From Niallia taxi (GTDB lineage: Bacteria; Bacillota; Bacilli; Bacillales; Cytobacillaceae), in NCBI RefSeq assembly GCF_004005475.1, contig NZ_RZTZ01000005.1, positions 248,001-312,000 on the forward strand: DNA of 64,000 nucleotides. Reading direction: 5' to 3'. Below the pieces are notes generated by a model, which saw nothing but the letters and a program-made list of their open reading frames with translations, did no database searches and was not told the origin of the DNA. Position 1 is the first letter of the stretch. Every line of letters begins with the position of its first letter. Positions 23,633 to 33,464 of this stretch are shown here, piece after piece. The position numbers and the translations under genes are program-made.

Positions 23633-24475
23633 ATGAACAGAACTATGCTTATTGCTACAAATACAATGACACAATTGCAAAAACAAATGGATACAATCAG
23701 CAATAATATTGCCAATGTCGATACGAATGGCTATAAGAAAAAAAATGCTGCATTTACTGATTTGCTTGTACAACAGGTTAATAACCAAAAGGATACGACA
23801 CAAGAGGTTAACCGCCAGACACCAAACGGTATAAGACAAGGTAATGGAGCAAAGGTAGCGCAAACCCAAACGGTTATGACACAAGGGACATTAAAAACAA
23901 CAAACCGCCAATTGGATACTGCATTTACGTCAGAAGGGCAGCTTTATCGTGTCCTTGTTCAAAATGGCCAGAATTCAGAAGTACAGTATACAAGAGATGG
24001 CGCCTTCTACTTGACGCCAGTATCGAATACAGAAAACATGCTTGTCACAAAACAGGGAAATGCAGTGCTTGATGAAAATAATAATCCGATTATGCTCAAT
24101 AAAGATGTGAATGAATACTCCTTATCTAAAACAGGAACACTTCTTGCTAAGCTTAACAATGGACAGACACAAAATGTTAATCTTGGTGTAACTGCTGTCA
24201 ACTATCCTCAATTCCTCGAAAAGAAAGGTGATAACCTGTTTGGGTTGCCTGCTAACTTAGATGAGCTCAATATGACAAGAGATCAAGTGCTTACTGATTT
24301 GGATGGAGCACTTCGAGGTGAGGTTGCTGTTTCACAGTATGTTCTTGAGCAGTCAAATGTTGATTTGAGCAAGGAAATGGTTAACTTGATGTCGACACAG
24401 CGCTCCTATCAGTTTCAATCAAAAGCTATCACAATGGCTGACCAGATGATGGGGCTAGTGAATGAGATACGCTAA
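23633..24475 (+). CDS. flhP: Flagellar hook-basal body (rod) protein FlhP
   Basis: A 280-aa paralogue of FlhO with the same architecture: N-terminal TISNNIANVDTNGYKKKNAAF and C-terminal EQSNVDLSKEMVNLMSTQRSYQFQ. It lies 47 bases after flhO and 15 before the next gene, and probably caps the rod together with FlhO. Confidence 0.93.
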   Translation: MNRTMLIATNTMTQLQKQMDTISNNIANVDTNGYKKKNAAFTDLLVQQVNNQKDTTQEVNRQTPNGIRQGNGAKVAQTQTVMTQGTLKTTNRQLDTAFTSEGQLYRVLVQNGQNSEVQYTRDGAFYLTPVSNTENMLVTKQGNAVLDENNNPIMLNKDVNEYSLSKTGTLLAKLNNGQTQNVNLGVTAVNYPQFLEKKGDNLFGLPANLDELNMTRDQVLTDLDGALRGEVAVSQYVLEQSNVDLSKEMVNLMSTQRSYQFQSKAITMADQMMGLVNEIR

Positions 24476-24490
24476 GAGGGAGAGTAAATA

Positions 24491-24772
24491 ATGTCAGCTA
24501 ATACAAGCAGTCAAGAATTGATAAAAACACGAGAGCAGTTAAGGGAAGAGCGCCAAGACAACAACCACCAAGAGAAACCTTCTTCCAAAAGGCTTGGCAG
24601 AGTCCGGATGATTCCGATTTGGCTACGTTTAATCATAGTTATTGTCTTGATTTGTGTAAGCCTGACTGCAGGAGCTGTAATCGGTTATAGTGTGATTGGG
24701 AACGGAAAAGCAGGCGACACATTCAAAAAAGATACATGGACACATATAATCGATCTTGTTGATAAAGAATAG
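24491..24772 (+). CDS. EpuA-like small membrane protein
   Basis: A 93-aa protein: about 45 charged residues inside the cell, one strongly hydrophobic helix (about 47-68), and about 25 outside. Such proteins are placed in the EpuA family (Pfam PF11772), misleadingly named DNA-directed RNA polymerase subunit beta in databases. It follows flhP by 15 bases, so is likely co-transcribed. Role unknown. Confidence 0.75.
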   Translation: MSANTSSQELIKTREQLREERQDNNHQEKPSSKRLGRVRMIPIWLRLIIVIVLICVSLTAGAVIGYSVIGNGKAGDTFKKDTWTHIIDLVDKE

Positions 24773-24788
24773 GCATATAAATATTTTT

Positions 24789-24819
24789 AAAAAGGAAGGG
24801 GATTTCCCTTCCTTTTTTA
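24789..24819 (+). terminator. Terminator after the EpuA-like gene
   Basis: An 11-bp stem AAAAGGAAGGG/CCCTTCCTTTT with loop GATTT and a following T run. Confidence 0.9.
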
Positions 24820-24873
24820 TAAGATAATTTAGTACAATTATACATAACCACATATTAGTAGGAGGTCATAATT

Positions 24874-25308
24874 ATGTTAGACATAAATCAAATTAAAGAA
24901 ATTATTCCTCATCGTTACCCATTTTTGCTGGTCGACCGTATTTTAGAGGTTGAGGAAGGCAAGCGTGCAGTCGGAATTAAAAATGTTTCTGCAAATGAAG
25001 AGTATTTCAATGGACATTTTCCAGAATTCCCTGTAATGCCAGGTGTGCTTATTGTTGAAGCATTAGCACAAGTAGGTGCTGTGGCAATGCTTATTAAAGA
25101 GGAAAACAAAGGAAGACTTGCTTTCTTCGCAGGTGTGGACAACTGCCGTTTTAAAAAGCAAGTATCACCTGGTGATCAGCTTCGTCTTGAAGTGGAAATG
25201 ACACGAGTGCGCGGGAACTTCGGCAAAGGAAAGTGTGTTGCTACAGTTGACGGCGAAATCGCTTGTGAAGCAGAAATTATGTTCGCATTAGGTGACAAGA
25301 AGGAATAA
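24874..25308 (+). CDS. fabZ: 3-hydroxyacyl-[ACP] dehydratase FabZ
   Basis: A 144-aa hot-dog-fold enzyme that dehydrates 3-hydroxyacyl-ACP in fatty acid elongation. The catalytic pair is His48 in [12 protein letters not shown] and Glu62 in VEALAQ. An AGGAGG ribosome site precedes ATG 24874. Single gene between two terminators, as with B. subtilis ywpB. Confidence 0.97.
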   Translation: MLDINQIKEIIPHRYPFLLVDRILEVEEGKRAVGIKNVSANEEYFNGHFPEFPVMPGVLIVEALAQVGAVAMLIKEENKGRLAFFAGVDNCRFKKQVSPGDQLRLEVEMTRVRGNFGKGKCVATVDGEIACEAEIMFALGDKKE

Positions 25309-25312
25309 TAAA

Positions 25313-25356
25313 CAGGCATTAGACATTAGCTGAAAAGCTGGTGTTTAATGCCTTTA
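25313..25356 (+). terminator. Terminator-like hairpin after fabZ
   Basis: An outer stem AGGCATTA/TAATGCCT and inner stem AGCT/AGCT with loop GAAA, followed by TTTATTTA. The T run is imperfect. Confidence 0.7.
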
Positions 25357-25467
25357 TTTATAAAATTTTGGGAACGTGCAATATCATGTAAGTTGTTCTT
25401 CTTCTTGGACAAAATATTTATTGACCGTTAGTGGTCATTAAATATGTTAGGAAAAGGGGACAATACA

Positions 25468-25866
25468 ATGAGTAAATGGGTGAAGTTGTTAGGTGTTTCT
25501 GCAATGTCTGCAATGCTTCTTACTGGTTGTGGAGATAATGATGATCAAAGTCCGGCACCGGAAGATGATACGACTGTTGAAGACACAGATTCAACGGATA
25601 ACAATATCATTCCGGACAATAACATTATTCCAGATGGTGACGGAAACAACCGTCTGAACAATGATGACGGACTTAACAACAGAAATGGCGATAATGACAA
25701 CAATATAGATAATGGTAATGACGGCTTTATTGATGATAACAATAATGACAATAATGACCGTAACACAGACAACGATCTTGACGCGGCAGATGATGACAAT
25801 GATCCTGGCGAGGACATGATCGAGGACAAAAAAGATAGAAATGACAAGGATGATAAAGATAGCTAA
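25468..25866 (+). CDS. Asn/Asp-rich lipoprotein
   Basis: A 132-aa predicted lipoprotein. The signal peptide ends in LLTGC, a clear lipobox, and the mature part is almost entirely Asp, Asn, Gly, Glu and Lys with short imperfect repeats (NNIIPD twice near residues 43-55). It is highly acidic and probably disordered at the outer membrane face, possibly binding cations. An upstream in-frame ATG (25444) is less likely; GGGGA, 7 bases before ATG 25468, decides the start. No known family. Confidence 0.75.
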   Translation: MSKWVKLLGVSAMSAMLLTGCGDNDDQSPAPEDDTTVEDTDSTDNNIIPDNNIIPDGDGNNRLNNDDGLNNRNGDNDNNIDNGNDGFIDDNNNDNNDRNTDNDLDAADDDNDPGEDMIEDKKDRNDKDDKDS

Positions 25867-25878
25867 TCCTTATTAGGC

Positions 25879-25908
25879 GCAGTCTACTTATGTAGACTGC
25901 TTTTTTTA
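25879..25908 (+). terminator. Terminator after the Asn/Asp-rich lipoprotein
   Basis: A 9-bp stem GCAGTCTAC (25879-25887)/GTAGACTGC (25892-25900), loop of four, then seven T. It abuts the end of the convergent ywpF gene. Confidence 0.9.
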
Positions 25909-26343
25909 TTGCGGTTTCTTTTGAAGGAAAAGCTGTTGTTTGCTGTGCATCAATTCCTTAAACCTTTCAGACAGTGCTTTACCCTCATATCCGCTCTCAA
26001 GGAGATGATCGAGCAGCATCTCTGCATAATCCATACGGTTTCTTTTCAGACTTCCTTGGAGAAGCACGCTGATTGTGTCAGTAAATTTACTAATAGAATG
26101 AACAACAACTTCAAACGGTGCGGGGTCATTTTCCTTTTTAGATATTACAGCATGTACTAGCAGTTTCTGTCTAGTGTTTAGAGCATTTTCAAAGAAAGAA
26201 TAATCAGGGTGATCCATATATAATTCAATTAGCCAATTGTGGTGGTCATCCTCTTTATTGATAATTAATCCGTCCAATATTGGTATTGCAGTTGCATTTT
26301 CACCTTGTAGCAATTGTATGGAGATAAGTTTGAATGTCTTCAC
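25906..26343 (-). CDS. ywpF: YwpF family protein
   Basis: A 145-aa cytosolic protein resembling B. subtilis YwpF: N-terminal MKTFKLISIQLLQ, then DGLIINKEDDHHNWLIE and the C-terminal RNRMDYAEMLLDHLL region. Function unknown. It starts with GTG at 26343, 8-9 bases after GGGGGAGG, and is transcribed alone toward the lipoprotein gene. Confidence 0.85.
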   Translation of the reverse strand: MKTFKLISIQLLQGENATAIPILDGLIINKEDDHHNWLIELYMDHPDYSFFENALNTRQKLLVHAVISKKENDPAPFEVVVHSISKFTDTISVLLQGSLKRNRMDYAEMLLDHLLESGYEGKALSERFKELMHSKQQLFLQKKPQ

Positions 26344-26738
26344 TAGAAATGCCTCCCCCTCAAGTCAAAATCCTACTATTATTATAACTCAGTTTACCGC
26401 TCACTCCAAAGGACCCCTATTTTTCTTTTTCAGATTTTTGCAATTTAATGGCTTACTGTCAGGCTAGAATATTTGCGTCATTACTATATTGATAAATTAT
26501 TTAACATTTATACCAATATAATTGCAGGAGCAGTTGGTAAAAAACTGTCATCCTATCATGCCTTACGTAGATATATGTCGAATGGCAGGGAATGGTGCGG
26601 TAAATTACAACTTTTATATCAGTATAATTATGACGACAAAAGGACTTTAGCCCCTTAATCGAGTGGAATAACTATGATAATTTTATATGGTGTCAATATA
26701 TTCAGAAAATATAGAAATATCGGGAGGGGAACCTTGAT
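26344..26738. promoter_or_regulatory. Divergent region between ywpF and the large subtilase
   Basis: This 395-base gap holds a good sigma-A promoter for ywpF on the minus strand: TTGGAG (26409-26404), 17-base spacer, TATAAT (26386-26381). On the plus side the subtilase ribosome site GGGAGGGG is at 26722-26729; no convincing -35/-10 pair stands out. A 61-codon open frame at 26473-26658 has no ribosome site. Confidence 0.6.
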
Positions 26739-29700
26739 ATGCAAAAAGGAAAAATATTAGTTTTTGTCATCATGCTATTTATGTTATTTTCCAATAGCGT
26801 CTTAGCTGCTGGCATACCGAACAAGGTAGAAAGTACGAAGGGAAAAGACAATCAGCTTACTGTAAAAAAAATCAATGGCAGTGATGTGAAAGAGACATTT
26901 AAAGATACAGACACTGTCCGGGTTGTCGTTGAGATGACGACAGAGCCAACAGTTGATTATGCTCAAAAGCAGGCCAAGCAGGTGAAGGAGCTGCCAAAAG
27001 CGACAAAGAAAAAATTGAAAGAGGAGAAGCTAGCTGAGCAAAAGCAAGTAAAGCAAAAGGTGAAAAAGGAAAAAGTGAAATTCACAGAAAGAGAAAGCTT
27101 TACAACTGTCTTCAACGGGTTTAGTGGTGAAATGAAATATGGTGACATTAAAACAGTGGAAAAGCTGCCAGAAGTAGCAAAAGTACATATCGTCAACAAA
27201 TATGAAAGACCAGAAGAAGAGACAGATATGGTATACAGCAAGGAGCTTGTGCAAGCACAAGAGGCTTGGCGTGATTATGGCTTTAAAGGAGAAGGAATGA
27301 TTGTTGGTGTTATTGACACTGGCATTGATCCGAAGCATAAAGATATGATTCTGTCAGATGCCACAGAAGGAGAGCTGACGGAATCTGAAGTGAGCAAAGC
27401 AAAAACAGATAATGGGTTGCTTGGAGATTACTACACAGAAAAAGTGCCATATGGATACAATTATATGGATGAAAACAATATTATTCAGGATATTGCAGAG
27501 GGAGCGAGCATGCATGGAATGCATGTTTCTGGAACTGTCGGTGCAAATGGCGATGAAGAAAATGGCGGCATAAAGGGGATTGCTCCAGAAGCACAGCTTC
27601 TTGCTCTTAAAGTATTTGGTAATGATCCAAATATGCAGTCTACATGGGGAGATATTTATATTAAGGCAATCGATGACGCAATTATCCTCGGAGCAGATGT
27701 GATTAACATGAGCTTAGGCTCAACAGCAGGTTTTGTGTCAGAGGACTCACCAGAGCAGCAGGCAATCAGTAAAGCTGTTGATAACGGTATCCTCATGTCG
27801 ATATCAGCAGGTAACTCTGCACATCTAGGCAGCGGCTTCGCTAATCCACTAAGCTCTAATCCAGACATCGGTGTTTCCGGTTCACCTGGCTTAAGCTATG
27901 ACAGTCTTCAAGTCGCCTCAGTCGAAAACAGCTTTATGAAATTGGATGGCTTTAATTTCAAGGCTGGAGATGAAAATGGACAGGCTGCTTTTTTATCTGC
28001 AGGCAGTGTCCATCCGAATAATCTAAAACAGAAGGATTATGAGCTTTTCTATGCAGGGCTTGGAAAGCCTGAAAACTTTAACAGTGATGCGAAAGGAAAG
28101 TTCGCCCTTGTTCAACGGGGAGAAATAGGGTTTGTGGATAAAGCTATAAATGCCCAGAATGCTGGTGCTGCTGGGGTTATCATTTATAACAACACAGATG
28201 GGTTTGTTAGCATGGCAAGCGATCCGGTAATCAAAATTCCTCAGCTGTTCCTTCAGAAAACGGATGGTGATAAACTAGCAGCTGTGTTACAGAAAAATCA
28301 AGCTGTATCCATTAATTTTGATGGCAGTCAAGTGACAGCAGCTAATCCGGAGTCAGGGAAGATGAGTGCATTTACATCTTGGGGCTTAACGCCAAACCTT
28401 GATTTCAAACCAGAAATTACAGCACCTGGCGGACAGATTTATTCTACGTTAGAGAATAACCAATATGGCATGATGAGCGGAACTTCAATGGCTGCACCTC
28501 ATGTATCTGGAGGATCTGCCCTAGTATTAGAAAGAGTAGACAATGAATTCGGGGTCACTGGCTTTGAACGTGTCCGAATCGCAAAGAACCTGTTAATGAA
28601 TACAGCAGAGCCTGTAAAGGATATTGGCACAGTAAACAGTGCGTTTGAATGGGACAACCCGTATTCCCCACGCAGACAGGGAGCAGGACTAATGCAGCTG
28701 CATTCTGCCCTTCAATCTCCTGTAATGATAACTGAAAATAAAACAAAAGAGGCAAAGGTGTCACTGAAAGAGGTAGGTAACAAGTTCAGCTTTACATTAA
28801 ATGTCGAGAACTTTAGCGATAGTGCTGTGAATTATGATGTGACAGCTAATCTGCAAACAGATTTTGCTGCATATGGTGAGCTTGGATACAATACAGATGA
28901 GCTAGAGGCACAAAACATTATTGATGGAAGCATTCTGATTGACGGAAAAAAAGAAAAAACAGTGAAAGTCGGAGCAAACAAAAGCAAAAAAATCAAGGTG
29001 ACAGTCGATTTGAGCAAAGCAAAAGTGGTAGAGCCATCATTGACAGGGGATTTTGAGACACCTGTTGATATTGATGACGTTTTTGAAAATGGCTATTTTG
29101 CTGAAGGTTTTGTGACATTCACAGACCCGACAGATACAAATGCAGACTTACATGTTCCTTATGTAGGTTTCAAAGGTGATTGGAACAAGGCACCGATTCT
29201 TGATGGAATGAAATATGATACAGATTCCTTCTATGGTATGGGTGGGGCTGTATCTACAGATGGAGAAGATTTCTCTTACTTAGGATATGACCCTGTTAAT
29301 GACAAGTTCACGGAGGATATCGCAATTTCTCCAAATGCAGACGGTACGCAGGACGATGTCATTCCAGTGCTTTCCTTCCTGCGCAATGCGAAAATCGCAG
29401 AGTTCTCGATTGTAGATAAAAACAAAAGGACGGTGCGCACTCTTCTCACAGAAGAAGAAGTGACAAAGGATTATTATGATGGTGGGAATGGAACAGCATA
29501 CAAGTTAGACAGTGATTGGGCTTGGGACGGCAAAGTGAACAATAAGCTTACTGATGGTCAATACTATTATCGTATAAGTGCTACTATTGATTATCCTGGT
29601 GCTAAGCCGCAAGTTGTCGATATTCCAGTAAAGGTTGACACGAAGGCTCCTTCTGTCAAAGCGGAGCTGACAGAAAGCAATAAAGTGCTTGAAGTGGCAG

Positions 29701-30533
29701 CGGCCGATGAGAAAACTGGCTCTGGTATCGCTTATATCGACATTCAAAAGGATGGAAAAACGATATTAGAAAAACCGTTAAGCGCTGATGCAGCAAGCTA
29801 TACATTACCAGAGGCATTGAGTCCTGGTGAAAAGCTAACAGTAATTGCCTATGATTACGCAGGAAATACAGCAGATACTGAATTAGAAGCAGTTGACACG
29901 AAAAAGGATACAACAATACCTGTTATATCTTTAAATGACCCAGAAGCACTTGGTGTCTTTAATACATTAAAGGTACCTTTCACAGGAACAATCAAGGATG
30001 AATCAGCTATCAAGGAATTCACCATTGCAGGGAAAAAAGTAGCAACAACGTTTAATCAGGAAAAGGGCTTGTACGAATTTAACAGTACAATGTCATTCAA
30101 GAGTGGTGTCCACTCCTTTGAAGTGAAGGCAATTGATGCAGCAGATAATACGGCAGTCTTCAAAAGAACCATTATGGTTGATAATGAAAAGCCATCGCTG
30201 CAATTAAGTGGATTACCATTAAACCGCATCGTAAAAGCAAACACCAAAAACGTATCAGTTGATGTTACAGTAAGGGATAACTTTGATGAGCTGAAGCTAA
30301 CATTAAACGGCAGCCAGCTGTATGCGCAAAAATTCAAAGAGCCGTATGCGATGAGAAGTTTGCAGAAAAAGCTCAAAAAAGTTAAGCTTGAGCTTGAGCC
30401 AGGATTGAATGAATTCACTTTTGAAGCAACAGATCTTGGCGGGAATAAAACAGCCAAAACCGTTTATTTCTACAAGCTGGAGAAGACAGAAAAGCAATCG
30501 AATAAAACAGTCGTACCAGCAGATAAAGAATAA
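26739..30533 (+). CDS. Large secreted S8 subtilase with PA and repeated C-terminal domains
   Basis: A 1264-aa exported protease of the lactocepin/C5a-peptidase type. Signal peptide (cut near V-L-A-A, residue 24), Lys/Glu-rich propeptide with a coiled-coil-like stretch (about 65-115), then the catalytic domain with Asp193 (VIDTGID), His259 (MHGMHVSG) and Ser583 (GTSMAAPHVSG); the oxyanion Asn is in SAGNSA. A PA insert (about 430-520) splits the domain. After it come an Fn3-like region (about 660-780), an FlgD-like segment and at least two Ig-like repeats ending in ...AYDYAGNTA, ...AIDAADNTA and ...ATDLGGNKT. No LPXTG or S-layer motif is seen, so it is probably released. Confidence 0.92.
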   Translation: MQKGKILVFVIMLFMLFSNSVLAAGIPNKVESTKGKDNQLTVKKINGSDVKETFKDTDTVRVVVEMTTEPTVDYAQKQAKQVKELPKATKKKLKEEKLAEQKQVKQKVKKEKVKFTERESFTTVFNGFSGEMKYGDIKTVEKLPEVAKVHIVNKYERPEEETDMVYSKELVQAQEAWRDYGFKGEGMIVGVIDTGIDPKHKDMILSDATEGELTESEVSKAKTDNGLLGDYYTEKVPYGYNYMDENNIIQDIAEGASMHGMHVSGTVGANGDEENGGIKGIAPEAQLLALKVFGNDPNMQSTWGDIYIKAIDDAIILGADVINMSLGSTAGFVSEDSPEQQAISKAVDNGILMSISAGNSAHLGSGFANPLSSNPDIGVSGSPGLSYDSLQVASVENSFMKLDGFNFKAGDENGQAAFLSAGSVHPNNLKQKDYELFYAGLGKPENFNSDAKGKFALVQRGEIGFVDKAINAQNAGAAGVIIYNNTDGFVSMASDPVIKIPQLFLQKTDGDKLAAVLQKNQAVSINFDGSQVTAANPESGKMSAFTSWGLTPNLDFKPEITAPGGQIYSTLENNQYGMMSGTSMAAPHVSGGSALVLERVDNEFGVTGFERVRIAKNLLMNTAEPVKDIGTVNSAFEWDNPYSPRRQGAGLMQLHSALQSPVMITENKTKEAKVSLKEVGNKFSFTLNVENFSDSAVNYDVTANLQTDFAAYGELGYNTDELEAQNIIDGSILIDGKKEKTVKVGANKSKKIKVTVDLSKAKVVEPSLTGDFETPVDIDDVFENGYFAEGFVTFTDPTDTNADLHVPYVGFKGDWNKAPILDGMKYDTDSFYGMGGAVSTDGEDFSYLGYDPVNDKFTEDIAISPNADGTQDDVIPVLSFLRNAKIAEFSIVDKNKRTVRTLLTEEEVTKDYYDGGNGTAYKLDSDWAWDGKVNNKLTDGQYYYRISATIDYPGAKPQVVDIPVKVDTKAPSVKAELTESNKVLEVAAADEKTGSGIAYIDIQKDGKTILEKPLSADAASYTLPEALSPGEKLTVIAYDYAGNTADTELEAVDTKKDTTIPVISLNDPEALGVFNTLKVPFTGTIKDESAIKEFTIAGKKVATTFNQEKGLYEFNSTMSFKSGVHSFEVKAIDAADNTAVFKRTIMVDNEKPSLQLSGLPLNRIVKANTKNVSVDVTVRDNFDELKLTLNGSQLYAQKFKEPYAMRSLQKKLKKVKLELEPGLNEFTFEATDLGGNKTAKTVYFYKLEKTEKQSNKTVVPADKE

Positions 30534-30536
30534 TAC

Positions 30537-30574
30537 AACAAACCCCGGAGTCAAGATATCTCCGGGGTTGTTTT
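30537..30574 (+). terminator. Terminator after the large subtilase
   Basis: A stem AACCCCGGAG/CTCCGGGGTT (30541-30569) followed by GTTTT. It may also act on the convergent helicase transcript. Confidence 0.85.
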
Positions 30575-30638
30575 GGTTAATAAACAGGGCTGATCGGTCC
30601 ATTCCAGCGGACGTATTCTCACCTGGTGCTTTTAGCTT

Positions 30639-33464
30639 TTAGTTAAGGGAAACAAGATCCTTCAAATCATCTGTTGAAAGCTCTGTCAGCCAATTCTCAT
30701 TTTGAATGATTTGATCATTCAATGTTTGTTTTTTCTCAAGCATAGCATCTATCTTTTCTTCCAATGTTCCCGTACAAATCATCTTATGAACATGAACAAA
30801 TTTTGTTTGTCCGATTCTGTAGGCACGGTCTGTTGCCTGGTTTTCTACAGCAGGATTCCACCAGCGGTCATAATGAATAACATGGTTTGCTGCAGTTAGG
30901 TTCAGTCCTGTTCCGCCCGCCTTTAAGGAAAGGAGGAAGATTGGAAACTCATTGTTTTGAAATTGCTGTATGAGGTTATCCCTCGTGTTTTTCGGCACAC
31001 TACCGTTTAAGAAAGGCACATCTACATTATATTTCTTCTTAATCATAGCCTGAATCATATGCCCCATCTCAATATACTGAGTGAAGATCAAACAGCTTTC
31101 CTTTTGCTCAAGAATTGCATCAACCAGTTCGGACAGCTTCTCCATTTTTGTGGAGCGGTCAACCAATTGAGCAGGATTCTCTTCCTTCAAGTAAAGGGCT
31201 GGATGGTTGCAAAGCTGCTTCAGCCTGCTCAGCATTTGCAGGACAAGCCCTTTTCGTTCAAAGCCTGTTAGCTGCTCTATTTTCACGAATGTATCGGAAA
31301 CAAGCTGTTCGTATAATGCGGCCTGTTCTGGTGTTAAGCCACAATATTCCTTCTGCTCAAGCTTATCAGGCAGGTTAAGTGCAACCTCCTCATCCTTTTT
31401 CGTTCTTCTTAGCAGGAATGGGCGAATGAGAGATTGCAGCCGTTCAATTCTTTCCTTTTTATTATCCTTTTCAATAGGAATAACAAAGCGTTTTTGGAAT
31501 TGTCCGATGCTGCCAAGATAGCCATGATTCGTAAAATCAAAAAGGGACCATAATTCATTTAATCTGTTCTCCATTGGCGTACCGGAGAGGGCAATATTAT
31601 GCTTTGCCTTTAATTTACGGACAGCGCGTGATTGCTTTGTCTGCGAGTTTTTAATGTTTTGCGCTTCATCAATGGAAATCGAGCTCCACGTTACCTGTTC
31701 AAATTGATCAAAGTCAATATGGGATAGGCCATACGATGTCAAAACAACATCGTAATGTTGCAGCTTCTCTAGGAATTCCTCATCCTTCAAGCGATTCGAT
31801 CCATAATGCAAATAGATTTTTAAGGACGGAGCAAATCGTTCAATTTCCTTTTGCCAATTTCCCAGAACAGAAGTCGGACAGATAATCAATGCAGGGGAAT
31901 GCTCTTCTGTTTCTGTTTCCTTCACCTTCAGCAAGTAGGAAATGAGCTGAACGGTTTTGCCAAGTCCCATGTCATCTGCAAGAATCGCCCCGAATCCGTA
32001 TTTACGCAAAAATAGCAGCCAGCTCATCCCAAGAATCTGGTAATTTCTTAATTCACCAAGGAACTTGCCTGGCACTTGTTCAAGGGGCAGGTTTTTGACT
32101 TCCTTTAATTGATGAATCATCGTTCGCCATTGTCTATTTAGCTCAATCTGGATTTTGGCAAATGCTTTCGGATTATCTAGCTCATCAACTGCGCCGTCCT
32201 CCTGTTGATTCAGCTCCTGCTCAATTAAGTCTCTTACATGAAGGCCTTCCTGTTCAGCCTTTTTTATGAGATCCTGAATTTGTCTAATGAAGGAAGGGTC
32301 AAGCTTAATCCAGCGGCCACGCACGAAGACAAGTCTGCGCTTTTCCTCGACCATTTGCTTGAATTCCTCTTCAGACAGGGTGACACCATTCATTGAAAAG
32401 CGCCAGTTATAATCGAGCATGGCCTGAAGCCCGACAAAGGAAGGGCGATGATTTGTCGTGGCAACCTTTGCTTTTACCTTCATGCTGGCACTTTTCATTG
32501 CTTGCCACCACGATGGGAGCAGAATATCAACTCCTAGAGCAAGTAATGTTTCACTGGCATCTGTCAGAAAGAGCCATGCTTCCTCCTCTGTGAGCTGATT
32601 TGTCATCCCGTTTTTCCCTTCAAGCCATGGGAAAAGGGAAATCCACCGAGCTTGCTCTTCTTCTATATAGCCTTCATATTCAAGCCATTTGGCTGGGATG
32701 CCCTGTTCTTCCATATCAATAACTTTATCAGGATTGCTTTTAGCTTTTAAAAATATATCGATATTCCACGTTTCATTTAGGTCAGCAGGCTCCACAAGCT
32801 TTATTCCTAATGTAAATGGATAAGGAGTGCTTTTAAGCCCCATCCACTCCTGCCAAGTTTCCTCTGTGAAATAGCGAGACAAACTGGCAGGAGATATATT
32901 TGCATTCCGCAATGCATTAATTTTCTCGCCAAACGCCTGCTTGCTTTCTTCATTTGCATTTAAGTATTCATCTAAGGAGTCATGGAACCATTTTTTAATA
33001 AATGTTAGGTTGCTGACTCCTTCCAATTCCTCCTGCAGTGTTTCTTCCCAGAAGGAATCAGTGAATTCCTCTGTAACACGATTAGGCAGTGCCCATTGGA
33101 AGGTGTCATTTTCCCAAGATTGGAAGTCAGGAATCCACTCTTTATTATAAATCGATTCAAACAGGCTTGGTGCAGCAGATAGGCAAACCTGCGCGGTGTC
33201 ATTCCAATCCCATTCCAAATACCTGTTAAACCGTTCGTTTGCAAATAGTGTAACAAGCTGCCACGAATCGAGGGCGATTCCTTCAACACCATCGACAGTA
33301 ACTGTGTTTAAAAATGTGCCATAGAAGCTTTCTTCATGATGTTGGAAAAGGAGATTTTTCCAGTAGCTTGGATATAGGTATTCGTGATCGGCCTCTCCAG
33401 TTAAGAAAAAACCGTTGGCTTTATAATAATGAACGTTGATTTTTAAATAATTATTCTTCAGCAT
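30639..33464 (-). CDS. ywqA: SNF2-family DEAD/DEAH helicase (YwqA-like)
   Basis: A 941-aa Swi2/Snf2 ATPase. The N-terminal half (about 1-430) is a bacterial SNF2 accessory region without obvious motifs; the ATPase core follows: ADDMGLGKTVQL (Walker A), ICPTSVLGNW (Ia), SIDEAQNIKN (II), ALSGTPMENRLNELWSLFDF (III), and the C-terminal lobe ending in QATDRAYRIGQTK (VI). Such proteins translocate on duplex DNA or strip proteins from it. It overlaps the SWIM-domain gene by 14 bases, so the two are made together. The exact role is unknown. Confidence 0.93.
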   Translation of the reverse strand: MLKNNYLKINVHYYKANGFFLTGEADHEYLYPSYWKNLLFQHHEESFYGTFLNTVTVDGVEGIALDSWQLVTLFANERFNRYLEWDWNDTAQVCLSAAPSLFESIYNKEWIPDFQSWENDTFQWALPNRVTEEFTDSFWEETLQEELEGVSNLTFIKKWFHDSLDEYLNANEESKQAFGEKINALRNANISPASLSRYFTEETWQEWMGLKSTPYPFTLGIKLVEPADLNETWNIDIFLKAKSNPDKVIDMEEQGIPAKWLEYEGYIEEEQARWISLFPWLEGKNGMTNQLTEEEAWLFLTDASETLLALGVDILLPSWWQAMKSASMKVKAKVATTNHRPSFVGLQAMLDYNWRFSMNGVTLSEEEFKQMVEEKRRLVFVRGRWIKLDPSFIRQIQDLIKKAEQEGLHVRDLIEQELNQQEDGAVDELDNPKAFAKIQIELNRQWRTMIHQLKEVKNLPLEQVPGKFLGELRNYQILGMSWLLFLRKYGFGAILADDMGLGKTVQLISYLLKVKETETEEHSPALIICPTSVLGNWQKEIERFAPSLKIYLHYGSNRLKDEEFLEKLQHYDVVLTSYGLSHIDFDQFEQVTWSSISIDEAQNIKNSQTKQSRAVRKLKAKHNIALSGTPMENRLNELWSLFDFTNHGYLGSIGQFQKRFVIPIEKDNKKERIERLQSLIRPFLLRRTKKDEEVALNLPDKLEQKEYCGLTPEQAALYEQLVSDTFVKIEQLTGFERKGLVLQMLSRLKQLCNHPALYLKEENPAQLVDRSTKMEKLSELVDAILEQKESCLIFTQYIEMGHMIQAMIKKKYNVDVPFLNGSVPKNTRDNLIQQFQNNEFPIFLLSLKAGGTGLNLTAANHVIHYDRWWNPAVENQATDRAYRIGQTKFVHVHKMICTGTLEEKIDAMLEKKQTLNDQIIQNENWLTELSTDDLKDLVSLN

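Noticed and set aside
27030-27338. Antisense frames in the large subtilase propeptide
   Set aside because: Arise from Lys/Glu-rich coding bias and have no start signals.
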